A stretch of DNA of 64,000 nt from CAWDVH01 sp963805705 (GTDB lineage Bacteria > Actinomycetota > Actinomycetes > Streptosporangiales > Streptosporangiaceae), in the NCBI GenBank assembly GCA_963805705.1, contig CAWDVH010000005.1:744001-808000 (forward strand), read 5' to 3'. The notes under the pieces were generated by a model. The model ran no database searches and was not told where the DNA came from. It worked only from the letters and a program-made list of their open reading frames with translations. Below are positions 38,746 through 46,859 of this stretch, piece by piece. Positions within the stretch are counted from its first letter, which is position 1. Every line of letters starts with the position of its first letter. Made by a program: the position numbers and the translations under genes.

Positions 38746-39906
38746 ATGACGGCGCGCATCTTGCTCAACTACGTGTACTACTCGCCGGTGGGTCATGCGG
38801 TCGAGGCGCTCCGGTACGCCAGCGGCCTGCAGGCCGCGAATCCCGGCTACGAGATCCACGTCGCGCTGTCCGGCCGCTCGGCCTGGCAGCTGTGCGACGG
38901 GTGCCCGTGGATCACGCGCGCGTACCCGATCCCGCTGGGCGGCAGCGCGCCTGGCGGCACTCCGCCGGCCGGGCTGCCCATGCCTGCCGAGTGGGACTAC
39001 ATCGTCGACAACAACCTCATGTACCTGGAGGCTTACAGTCCAGGGCAGCTCGACCGGCCCGACGGCTATGTGCCGCCGACACTGGGAGAGGAGGAACAAG
39101 CCATCCTCGCGTACTACGCGCGCGCCGAGGCTGAGCTCGTCGCCCGCCGTGGCCGCGGGGTTCTCTGCCCGCGAATCTCGCTGCCCGACGGCCTCGCCTA
39201 TCGGCCGGGGATGCACGTCTCGCTGGAGATACCTGCGCAAAGCCGTGTCTTCGCCGAGCGGTACGCGCACGCCGGCCCGCGCATCTGCGTCCTGCCCGCG
39301 GGATCAGGCGCGCCGAGGATGTACCCGGACGCCGCCACCTGGATCGCGATCCTCCAGGCGGTGCGGAAGCGATTTCCCGCCGCGCGGATATATCTCACCG
39401 GATCACGGGCATCAGCACGGGGCGAGACGACCACCGCTGCCTATACGCCAGCGGAGGTCGCCCGCATCGTCGGCTCCGGCGACGAGATCACCGACTGCTA
39501 CGACATCGGGCTCTGGAACCAGGTGGCGCTGATGCGGCAGTGCGACCTGCTCCTGTCGCCGCACACGGGGTTCGCGTTCCTCGCCCTGTGCGTCGGCACG
39601 CCGTGGCTGGCGCTGTCTGGCGGCAACTGGCCCGAGTACTTCTTCAATGACGTGCCCTTTTACTCCCTGCTCCCGGATAACCCCGACTATCCTTACGTCG
39701 GCGCGATCGACGGGACGCAGGACGGCCCGCGCATCCGGTGCATGCGCCCGCAGAGCCTGCTGCCCCGGATCCCGGAGATCCTCAGCGCGGCCGAGTTCCT
39801 GCTAGATCCGCGGTGCACGGACGCCGAGGCCCAGCGGCGGCGCCGGGAGAACATCGCGCGGGCACGGGTCCGGCGCGATTACATCCCGACCGAGTCCTCG
39901 TTCTGA
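38746..39906 (+). CDS. Glycosyltransferase, GT9/heptosyltransferase-like
   Basis: A 386-residue protein with a GT-B-like plan. The N-terminal half begins MTARILLNYVYYSPVGHAVE; the C-terminal half has ICVLPAGSGAPRMYPDA, ARIYLTGSRASARGE, and a nucleotide-sugar region QCDLLLSPHTGFAFLALCVG then TPWLALSGGNW. This resembles GT9 (ADP-heptose type) transferases, so it may add a sugar to a cell-envelope or secondary glycan; acceptor and donor unknown. GGGAAAC lies just before ATG 38746. Confidence 0.65.
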   Translation: MTARILLNYVYYSPVGHAVEALRYASGLQAANPGYEIHVALSGRSAWQLCDGCPWITRAYPIPLGGSAPGGTPPAGLPMPAEWDYIVDNNLMYLEAYSPGQLDRPDGYVPPTLGEEEQAILAYYARAEAELVARRGRGVLCPRISLPDGLAYRPGMHVSLEIPAQSRVFAERYAHAGPRICVLPAGSGAPRMYPDAATWIAILQAVRKRFPAARIYLTGSRASARGETTTAAYTPAEVARIVGSGDEITDCYDIGLWNQVALMRQCDLLLSPHTGFAFLALCVGTPWLALSGGNWPEYFFNDVPFYSLLPDNPDYPYVGAIDGTQDGPRIRCMRPQSLLPRIPEILSAAEFLLDPRCTDAEAQRRRRENIARARVRRDYIPTESSF

Positions 39907-39996
39907 CCGTCGTCCTGCGGCGCAGGCTCGGGCCGGCCACCAGCAGCTGCCCGGCGGCTGTCTCCCTGGCATCCGCCGCCCAGGTAGATTCGGGGA

Positions 39997-40176
39997 ATGA
40001 AGAAGCTTCTGGAGCTGCTCGTCTGCTTCCTGCATCCCATTGCGGTGGTCTTGCTGTGGATCGACGTGGCCACCCGCCGGGACATACCGGGTGGCCAGAA
40101 GCTGGCGTGGGCCATCCTCGGCATCATCCCGCTGGTGCCGTTCGTTTACGTGCTGACCGGCGGCGACCTCTGGTAA
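39997..40176 (+). CDS. Small membrane protein, PLDc_N-like, 59 aa
   Basis: Short ORF MKKLLELLVCFLHPIAVVLL then WIDVATRRDIPGGQKLAWAI and a second hydrophobic stretch ending TGGDLW. Two membrane segments joined by a charged loop match the small PLDc N-terminal-like proteins found in many actinomycetes. The ribosome-binding site is weak (CGGGG next to the ATG). It converges on the HAD gene with a 38-bp gap. Confidence 0.6.
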   Translation: MKKLLELLVCFLHPIAVVLLWIDVATRRDIPGGQKLAWAILGIIPLVPFVYVLTGGDLW

Positions 40177-40214
40177 CGCCAGGGCCTGATCGCAGCGTGC
40201 CCCCCCGGACGCGG

Positions 40215-40932
40215 TCACGCGAGGATGCTGGCCAGGTCGGCCAGGTCCCTGGCGTAGACGTCGAAGTGATCGTCGGCGGCCGGGACGCCCTCGCCGGGCC
40301 GCGAGACGTAGGCCGAGCGCATCCCGTGCTCCGCCGCGGCGCGCAGGTCCCAGGGGTGGGCGGCCACCATCATCGTCTGCTGTGGGTCCAGGTCGAGCAC
40401 GTCCAGGGCCAGGCGGTAAACGGCCGGGTCGGGCTTGTACGTCCTGGCTAGCTCTGCGGACAGCACGCAATGCCAGGCCAGGCCGCCCGCGGCGGACAAG
40501 TCGGCCAGCTGGGCCAGGTCGGCGTTCGAGAGCGCGACCACGGTGAAGGTCCTGGTCAGGGCGTGCAGGGCCTGAGCCGAGTCCGGCCAGGGCCTGAGCC
40601 GGTGCCCGATCGCGGCCAGGTCGTCCAGGAGCCCGGCCGGCAGGCCGTCATCAGTGGCTCCCGCCGCCTCGTGCAGCGCGGCCCGCCGGAGGGCATCGTT
40701 GGATCTCCACGGTATCTCGCCCGCAATGGCCAGGGCGGTCAGGGCGTCCAGCCAGGCGCGCCCATTCTTCGGCGAGCTGTCTCCCCTGGACGGGGTCGGC
40801 GCCCGCGGCGGCCAGGGCCGAGGCGGTTTCGGCGGCGATCGAGCCGGCCTCGTCGACAACGGTCCCGAGGACGTCGAACACCAGCGTCCTGATCCCGGCC
40901 GGGATCGCGGAAGCGGCGGTCGCGGTGGTCAT
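40215..40932 (-). pseudogene. Haloacid dehalogenase type II, frameshifted
   Basis: The N-terminus (start ATG 40932, TLVFDVLGTVVDEAGSIAAE) has the HAD nucleophile in the type II 2-haloacid dehalogenase form FDVxGT. The rest, IPWRSNDALRRAAL, VVALSNADLAQLADL, TYKPDPAVYRLALDVL and MMVAAHPWDLRAA, lies in a second frame. The frames join in a 20-bp stretch around 40745-40765 (QLAEEWAR then LDALTALA), so one net +1 insertion is enough to break it. All other HAD motifs are intact. Decay or sequence error; family members remove halide from short carboxylic acids or are general phosphatases. Confidence 0.8.
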
Positions 40933-40971
40933 CTGGCCACGCTAGCTCACCGGGAGGTGGAGCCAGCCTCG

Positions 40972-42195
40972 TCAAGGCCCGGGGAGCGCCTGACGGCTGC
41001 GGCGCAGGAAGTCACGCTCGGCGGCATTCTGGGTCAGGGCGATCGCCGCCTCGTAGGCGAGCGCCGCGTCGGCAGTGCGGCCCAGGCGCCGCAGCAGGTC
41101 GGCGCGGATGGCGTGGAACAGGTGATAGCCGCCGAGGTCGAGTCCGTCGACGAGGATCAGCGCCGCGCCCGGTCCCGCCACCTCGGCCACCGCGACCGCG
41201 CGGTTGAGCGCCGCGACCGGGGTCGGGGCCAGCGACAGGAGCTGGTCGTACAGCTGCAGGATCTGGCGCCAGTCCGTGGCGGCCGCGCTAGGCGCGTCGC
41301 TGTGGACGGCGCTGATGGCGGCCTGGACCTGGTAGGGGCCCGGCTGGCCGCGCCGCAGGCATTGCCTGACCAGGGCCTGGCCCTCGGCGATCAGGCCGCG
41401 ATCCCACCGGCCGCGGTCCTGGTCGGCCAGCAGCACGAGATCGCCGTCCGGGGTGGTGCGGGCCGCCCGGCGCGACTCGGTCAGCAGCATGAGCGCGAGC
41501 AGTCCCGCCGCCTCCGGCTCATCCGGCATGAGGCCGGCCAGGAGGCGGCCGAGGCGGATGGCCTCCGTGCAGAGATCCTCGCGGATGAGCCGGTCGCCCG
41601 AGCTCGCCGTGTAGCCCTCGCTGAAGATGAGGTAGACGACGGCCAGCACGGCGCGCAGGCGCCCCGGCAGGTCGGCCTCGCTCGGGACCCGGTACGGGAT
41701 CCCGGCGTCGCGGATCTTGCCCTTGGCCCGGACCAGCCGCTGGGCCATGGTCGGCTCGGGCACCAGGAAAGCGCGTGCGATCTCGGCGGTAGTGAGCCCG
41801 CCCAGCAGCCGCAGCGTCAGCGCGACCTGGGCGCTCGTGGCGAGCGCGGGATGACAGCAGGTGAAGATCAGGCGCAGCCGGTCGTCGTGCACGGGGCCCT
41901 CCTCAGCCGGTACCCCGCGGGCCTGCAGCAACGCGGCCTGGGCCTGCCGGTCCTGGCGGGAGGCCTCCCGCCGGAGGCGGTCGATCGCCCGGTGGCGGGC
42001 GGTGGTGATGATCCATCCGGCCGGGCTGGGCGGCAGCCCGGCGGACGGCCACCGCCCGGCCGCGGCGGTGAACGCGTCCTGGACCGCCTCCTCGGCGATG
42101 TCGATGTCACCGAAGACCCGGACCAGGACGGCTACCGCGCGCCCGTACTCCTCGCGGAAAACGCGCTCGATCTGGACGCCGGTGACGGCCGGCAC
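40972..42195 (-). CDS. ECF sigma factor, ECF42 group
   Basis: A 407-residue sigma factor: region 2 (RVFGDIDIAEEAVQDAF), region 4 (LRLLGGLTTAEIARAFLVPE), and a long C-terminal domain with TPR-like helices (LYDQLLSLAPTPVAALNRAV), the hallmark of ECF42 factors. It directs RNA polymerase to its own operon. ECF42 genes are paired with DGPF (YCII) proteins, exactly as seen directly upstream. No anti-sigma gene is present, as in other ECF42 loci, where the C-terminus is thought to control activity. Confidence 0.92.
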   Translation of the reverse strand: MPAVTGVQIERVFREEYGRAVAVLVRVFGDIDIAEEAVQDAFTAAAGRWPSAGLPPSPAGWIITTARHRAIDRLRREASRQDRQAQAALLQARGVPAEEGPVHDDRLRLIFTCCHPALATSAQVALTLRLLGGLTTAEIARAFLVPEPTMAQRLVRAKGKIRDAGIPYRVPSEADLPGRLRAVLAVVYLIFSEGYTASSGDRLIREDLCTEAIRLGRLLAGLMPDEPEAAGLLALMLLTESRRAARTTPDGDLVLLADQDRGRWDRGLIAEGQALVRQCLRRGQPGPYQVQAAISAVHSDAPSAAATDWRQILQLYDQLLSLAPTPVAALNRAVAVAEVAGPGAALILVDGLDLGGYHLFHAIRADLLRRLGRTADAALAYEAAIALTQNAAERDFLRRSRQALPGP

Positions 42196-42203
42196 GTCGG
42201 CTG

Positions 42204-42557
42204 TCAGTCCCCGGCCTCGGCGCGAAGCGGCCGCACCTCGATGGGCAGGGTCGTCGCCCGGGTGAGCTTACGGCCCCATCCGAGCGCGGCGTCGAGATCC
42301 GCCGCCTCGATGATCGTGAACCCGCCGATGTGCTCTTTGCCCTCGGCGAACGGCCCGTCAGTGACGAGCACGTCGCCGTCCTGCAGCCGGACCACGGTGG
42401 CCGTTTCCGGCGAGTGCAGGCCCGCGGTGAAGACCCACGCGCCTGCGGCCTTGAGCTCTCGCTCCCAGGCGCCGACCTCCCGCATCACCTTCGCCAGGAC
42501 CTCGGGCGGGGGAGCGGGACCGTCGGGCTGGTACACGCTGAGCAGGTACTGCTTCAT
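42204..42557 (-). CDS. YCII-related DGPF-domain protein
   Basis: A 117-residue protein MKQYLLSVYQPDGPAPPPEV through DGDVLVTDGPFAEGKEHIGG, with the DGPF motif that defines the family. DGPF proteins are the usual targets and partners of ECF42 sigma factors; their biochemical function is not established. Start ATG 42557 has AGGAGG about 8 bp upstream. The stop is 8 bp before the sigma factor start, so both are cotranscribed. Confidence 0.9.
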   Translation of the reverse strand: MKQYLLSVYQPDGPAPPPEVLAKVMREVGAWERELKAAGAWVFTAGLHSPETATVVRLQDGDVLVTDGPFAEGKEHIGGFTIIEAADLDAALGWGRKLTRATTLPIEVRPLRAEAGD

Positions 42558-42608
42558 CTGCCTTCCTCCTTGCCGTCGGCGCCGGCCCTGGTCCGGCCTC
42601 TCGCCCTC

Positions 42609-42637
42609 TATACGAACGGCCTGCGGCCAAATCGACG
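42609..42637 (-). promoter_or_regulatory. Candidate ECF-type promoter for the DGPF-sigma operon
   Basis: On the minus strand CGTCGA (42632-42637) is followed after 17 bp by CGTATA (42609-42614). The spacing and the GTCGA core fit an ECF-type -35/-10 pair, roughly 52 bp before the DGPF start, so the operon may be under its own sigma factor. The match to any published ECF42 consensus is from memory and unconfirmed. Confidence 0.35.
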
Positions 42638-42662
42638 ATAGGGTCGCCTCTGGTCCGGATCT

Positions 42663-43637
42663 ATGAAGATGGTGTCGCAGGTGGTGGTCTGGTTCCCTCC
42701 GATTGAGCCATATGACAGCGGCATGCTCGATGTCGGTGACGGGCATCGGGTCTACTGGGAGTGCTGCGGCAATCCCGATGGGCAGCCGGCGGTGTACCTG
42801 CACGGCGGGCCGGGGTCAGGCTCCACGCCGAGCGCGCGGCGTTACTTCGATCCGGCCGCCTACCGGGTGGTGCTGTTCGATCAGCGAGGATCCGGGCGCA
42901 GCCGGCCGCTGGCCAGTGCGCCTGATGCTGATCTGAGCGCCAACACCACCGCCCACCTGATCGCCGACATCGAGCAGCTGCGCCAGTATCACGGAGCTGA
43001 CAGCTGGACGGTCCTGGGCATCTCCTGGGGAACATGCCTCGGCCTGGCCTACGCCCAGGCCCATCCGCAGCGGGTCAGGGCGCTGGTCCTGGCCTCGGTG
43101 GGCACTAATTCCCGCCGCGAGATCGACTGGCTGACCCGTGACGTCGGACGCATCTTCCCGCGGGAATGGGATCGGTTCGACGCGGCCGTTCCGGCCGCGT
43201 TGCGGGACCTGCCGCTGGTCGATGCCTACGCCACGATGCTGTTCGATCCCGACCCCGCCGTCCGCGAGCATGCCGCGCGGCAGTGGTGCGCCTGGGAAGA
43301 CGCTCACATCTCACTTGCTCCCGGCCACACGCCCAGCCAGCGCTACGAAGACCCGCAGTTCCGGCTCCGGTTCGCCCGCCTGGTCACGCACTACTGGCGG
43401 AACCTTGCCTTTCTCGAGGACGGCCAGCTGCTGCGGGACGCTCCGCTGCTAGATGGCATCCCCGGCGTACTCGTCCACGGCCGCTACGACGTCAGCAGCC
43501 CGCTGGACATCGCCTGGCGGCTGTCCCGGAGCTGGACTACCAGCCAGCTGCACGTCATCGACGACTCCGGCCACGGCGGCAACGACCGCTTCACCGCCGT
43601 CATGACGAGCGCCCTGGCCCGGCTCGCGGCGCATTAG
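42663..43637 (+). CDS. pip: Proline iminopeptidase
   Basis: Serine peptidase that removes N-terminal proline from peptides in the cytoplasm. A 324-residue alpha/beta hydrolase: HGGPG oxyanion motif (residues 47-51), GISWGT nucleophile elbow (Ser121), FDQRGSGRS, and the C-terminal HGGND with the catalytic His. All fit the S33 family. It is divergent from the DGPF/sigma operon. The start at ATG 42663 or 42669 cannot be distinguished. Confidence 0.9.
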   Translation: MKMVSQVVVWFPPIEPYDSGMLDVGDGHRVYWECCGNPDGQPAVYLHGGPGSGSTPSARRYFDPAAYRVVLFDQRGSGRSRPLASAPDADLSANTTAHLIADIEQLRQYHGADSWTVLGISWGTCLGLAYAQAHPQRVRALVLASVGTNSRREIDWLTRDVGRIFPREWDRFDAAVPAALRDLPLVDAYATMLFDPDPAVREHAARQWCAWEDAHISLAPGHTPSQRYEDPQFRLRFARLVTHYWRNLAFLEDGQLLRDAPLLDGIPGVLVHGRYDVSSPLDIAWRLSRSWTTSQLHVIDDSGHGGNDRFTAVMTSALARLAAH

Positions 43638-43697
43638 CTACCTGGCTACGGCCCGGCGGCTGCTCGCGGCCGGGGCGGCCCGTTTCGCCTGCCGACG

Positions 43698-45479
43698 TCA
43701 GCGACCCTTGCGGAGGAACTCCCGCAGCTTCGCCAGCGGCCAGGTATTGATGACGTGCCCGGCGGTGAGCCAGCCGCGCTGGGCCTGGCCGATGCCGTAA
43801 CGGAGATAAGCCAGGTGCGCGGTGGAGTGCGCGTCGCTGTCGACGGCGAACATCACCCCGGCGTCGCGGGCCGCGCGGATGTGGTCGGCGGGCAGGTCGA
43901 GCCGTTCGGGGTGGGCGTTGATCTCCAGCGCGGTCCCGGTTCTGGCGCAGGCGCGGAAGAGCTCGGCGAAGTCGACGTCCACCGGCGGCCGCTTGCGGAG
44001 CCTGCGGGCAGTGGGATGGCCGATAACATTCACGTGCGGGTTCTCGCAGGCGGCAATGAACCGCCGGGTCATCTCGCTTCTTGGCTGGTCGAAGTGGGAG
44101 TGCACCGAGGCTACGCAGATATCGAAGCCGGCCAGGAACTCCGCGGGCCAGTCCACCGTCCCGTCGGGGGCGATGTTGAGCTCGGTCCCGTGCAGCAGGG
44201 TCATCGGGGTGCCGTCGGCCGCCACGGCCTGGCCGTCGCCGGCCACGGCCTGGCCGCTGTCCGCCCCGGCCAGGCTGGCGCCGAGCTGCCGGACCTGCTC
44301 TCGCTGCGCCAGCATCTTCTCGCTGGTCATCCGCTGCATCCAGAGATTCGGGGCGTGGTCGGTGATCGCGTAGTACTCGTACCCGCGGCCGCGTGCGGTG
44401 GCCACCATGTCCGCCAGCGAGGCCACCCCGTCGGTGAGGTTGGTGTGCGTGTGCAGGTCGCCGCGGACGTCGGCCTCGCTGATCAGGGCCGGGAGCTCAC
44501 CCTGGCGGGCAGCCTGCACCTCTCCGGTATCCTCGCGCAGGGTCGGCGGAATCCAGGACATGCCGAGCCTGTCGTAGACCTCCTCCTCGGTCCTGGACAC
44601 GATCAGCTCCCCGCTTGCGGCGTCGAACAGGCCGTACTCCGACAGCTTGAGCCTCTTGCGGACCGCGATCTCGCGTATCCGCACGTTGTGGGCCTGCGAT
44701 CCGGTGAAGTACTGCAGGGCCGCGCCCCAGGAGTCCAGCGGGATCACGCGCAGATCCACCTGCAGGCCGGCCTCAGCGCGGACGGATGTCTTGGCGTCGC
44801 CGCGCGCGATTACCTCGGTCACCTCGGGCAGCGCGGTAAGCGCCGTCATCAGCGGCCCGGCGTCCGTGGCCGCGGCCAGGATGTCCACGTCGCCGATGGT
44901 CTCCCGCATGCGCCGCAGCGAGCCGGCGTGGGTGCAGCGCTGGCAGCCGGGCACCTGGCTGATCGCCGCGACTATCCGGGCGGCAGTGTCAGCCGCGACA
45001 TTCAGCAGGACCCGCTCGCCGGTGCTGCTCAGCAGGTCGATCCCGCGCAGCAGTTTTTCCTCGCTCTTGCTGCCGAAGCCCTTGAGATCGGCCAGCCTGC
45101 CCGCCTTGATGGCCTCAGTGAGCTCGCTGACCGAGCTGACCTGAAGCTCGCGATAAAGCTGCAGGGCGCGTTTCGGCCCGAGGGCGGGGATCCTGGTCAT
45201 CTCGCGCACCCCGTCGGGAATCTCGGCGCGCAGCTCCTCCAGTGCCCTGATGGTGCCGGTGGCGGTGAACTCGCTGATCTTCTCGGCGATCGACTTCCCG
45301 ACGCCGGGTATCTGCCGCAGCGCGGCGGCGTCGAGCCGGGAGATATCGCCAGGGTAGCCCGCGACGGACCGGGCGGCCTTGTCGTAGTTGCGCGCCCTGA
45401 AGGCGTCGCCGCCGGTGATCTGGATCAGGTCGGCGTACTCCCTGAGCAACGCGGCGAAGTCCTCATTAGGCCGGCCCAT
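43698..45479 (-). CDS. polX: DNA polymerase X / PHP-domain protein
   Basis: A 593-residue PolX for gap-filling DNA repair. Order: helix-hairpin-helix region (IPGVGKSIAEKISEF, IPALGPKRALQLY), the nucleotidyltransferase core with GSLRRMRETIGDVDILAA (Gly-Ser and the Asp-Val-Asp metal ligands), then a C-terminal PHP domain with DLHTHTNLTDG, HGTELNI and DSDAHS metal-binding residues. A Gly/Gln/Ala-rich loop lies before HGTELNI. Start ATG 45479 (MGRPNEDFAALL) is preferred; an in-frame GTG/ATG farther upstream adds an unrelated basic leader. Confidence 0.93.
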   Translation of the reverse strand: MGRPNEDFAALLREYADLIQITGGDAFRARNYDKAARSVAGYPGDISRLDAAALRQIPGVGKSIAEKISEFTATGTIRALEELRAEIPDGVREMTRIPALGPKRALQLYRELQVSSVSELTEAIKAGRLADLKGFGSKSEEKLLRGIDLLSSTGERVLLNVAADTAARIVAAISQVPGCQRCTHAGSLRRMRETIGDVDILAAATDAGPLMTALTALPEVTEVIARGDAKTSVRAEAGLQVDLRVIPLDSWGAALQYFTGSQAHNVRIREIAVRKRLKLSEYGLFDAASGELIVSRTEEEVYDRLGMSWIPPTLREDTGEVQAARQGELPALISEADVRGDLHTHTNLTDGVASLADMVATARGRGYEYYAITDHAPNLWMQRMTSEKMLAQREQVRQLGASLAGADSGQAVAGDGQAVAADGTPMTLLHGTELNIAPDGTVDWPAEFLAGFDICVASVHSHFDQPRSEMTRRFIAACENPHVNVIGHPTARRLRKRPPVDVDFAELFRACARTGTALEINAHPERLDLPADHIRAARDAGVMFAVDSDAHSTAHLAYLRYGIGQAQRGWLTAGHVINTWPLAKLREFLRKGR

Positions 45480-45677
45480 GACAGCATTCTGCCCGGCCGG
45501 GGGCACCGGCGCGCGGTCGCGCCCGGATCGGGGTTCTCCTCCTGACCAGTCCGCCAGCCGCCTATCCTGGTGGCGCAAATACCCCTGGGGGGGCCGGGCG
45601 GCCAGAGAGGCGATCGTGAGCCGCCTGCCGCTCTGCGCAGCCCCTCGGTGCGCGGTCCCCCGCAGAGAAAGGGCGTC

Positions 45678-46157
45678 ATGAGCCTTGTCGCGGTGATCAC
45701 CTGGTTCGTCACGATCTGCTTCGGGCTCCTCCTACTCGGCATCTGGCTCGTCGAGTACGACCGTGACGCCCCTAGCGGGAGCGCCTCGCGACTGCCGTTG
45801 CCCGTGATTTCCGGCCACGCCCTGCTGGCTGTGGTCGGCGTGCCTGTCTGGCTGGTCTACATTGTCACCGACGACGATCAGCTAGCCAAGGTATCGGCCC
45901 TCATCCTGGTCGGCGTCACTGTCCTGGGCCTGGTCATGCTGGCTCGCTGGATCGGCGCATATCGGGCCCGGCACGCATCTGCCGCCCCTGTCGCCGCCGT
46001 GACGACCGTGACCGCGTTCGGGAATTCGTCGTCGAGCGCACCGGCCGTCCCGCCGGAGCGGAGCTTCCCGGTCGCGATCGTCCTGTTCCATGGCATCTTT
46101 GCCGTCGTCACGGTCGCGCTGGTCCTGCTGACGGCTTTCGATGTCGTCGGCAGCTGA
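45678..46157 (+). CDS. Membrane protein, first tandem paralogue
   Basis: A 159-residue protein with four hydrophobic stretches (AVITWFVTICFGLLLLGIWL, LLAVVGVPVWLVYIV, ALILVGVTVLGLVML, IVLFHGIFAVVTVALVLL). The acidic-basic motif WLVEYDRD follows the first. Family unknown. It starts at ATG 45678 after AGAGAAAGGG. It is duplicated directly downstream, including the ribosome-binding site. Confidence 0.75.
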   Translation: MSLVAVITWFVTICFGLLLLGIWLVEYDRDAPSGSASRLPLPVISGHALLAVVGVPVWLVYIVTDDDQLAKVSALILVGVTVLGLVMLARWIGAYRARHASAAPVAAVTTVTAFGNSSSSAPAVPPERSFPVAIVLFHGIFAVVTVALVLLTAFDVVGS

Positions 46158-46369
46158 CGCCGGCGGCCGGGCCATGGCAGCAATGCGCCCCGCAGCGGTG
46201 AACCGCATGTCCGGGCCCGCACGTTACAGCGGTGGGCCATACGGGGAATTTCGGGCCTGGGGGGCCGGGGCACGCCGTCCGTGTGCGCAGCACCGGCCCG
46301 CCGTGCGCAGTCCCCGCCGTGCGCCGCCGCGTACCCTCCGCACGCGGCCATCCGCAGAGAAAGGATGCT

Positions 46370-46849
46370 ATGACCGTCCTCGCGGTGATCACCTGGTTTG
46401 TCACGATCTGCTTCGGGCTGTTCCTGCTCGGCATCTGGCTGGTCGAATACGACCGTGACAGCCAGCGTGCGACAGCCACCCGCCTGCCCGTGCCGGTGCT
46501 TTCGGCTCATGCCCTGCTGGCGGTCGCCGGGCTGCCGCTCTGGCTGGTTTACCTCGTCACCGACGACCACAAGCTGGCCTGGACCGCGGCCGTCATCCTG
46601 GCCTGCGTCGCCCTCCTGGGCCTGGCCATGGTCTTCCGGTGGCTCGGCGTCTACCGCGCCCATCGTTCCTCTGGCGCGGCCGAGACCGTGCCCGCGATGG
46701 CGTTCGTGCCGCGGTTACCACCGGAATTGGCGGCCGCTCCTCCCGCGGAACGGAACTTCCCGACCGTGATCGTCATGACCCACGGCCTCTTCGCCCTGGT
46801 CACGATCGCCCTGGTCTGGCTGACCGCATTCGGGATTGGGCACGCCTGA
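46370..46849 (+). CDS. Membrane protein, second tandem paralogue
   Basis: A 159-residue protein nearly identical in layout to the gene 210 bp upstream: AVITWFVTICFGLFLLGIWL then VEYDRD, HALLAVAGLPLWLVYLVTDD, and the same hydrophobic end. The leader CCGCAGAGAAAGG and ATG position are also copied. The two copies differ mainly in the linker before the last membrane segment. It points to a recent segmental duplication kept for dosage, heterodimer formation or divergence. Function unknown. Confidence 0.75.
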   Translation: MTVLAVITWFVTICFGLFLLGIWLVEYDRDSQRATATRLPVPVLSAHALLAVAGLPLWLVYLVTDDHKLAWTAAVILACVALLGLAMVFRWLGVYRAHRSSGAAETVPAMAFVPRLPPELAAAPPAERNFPTVIVMTHGLFALVTIALVWLTAFGIGHA

Positions 46850-46859
46850 CCGGCTCCGC

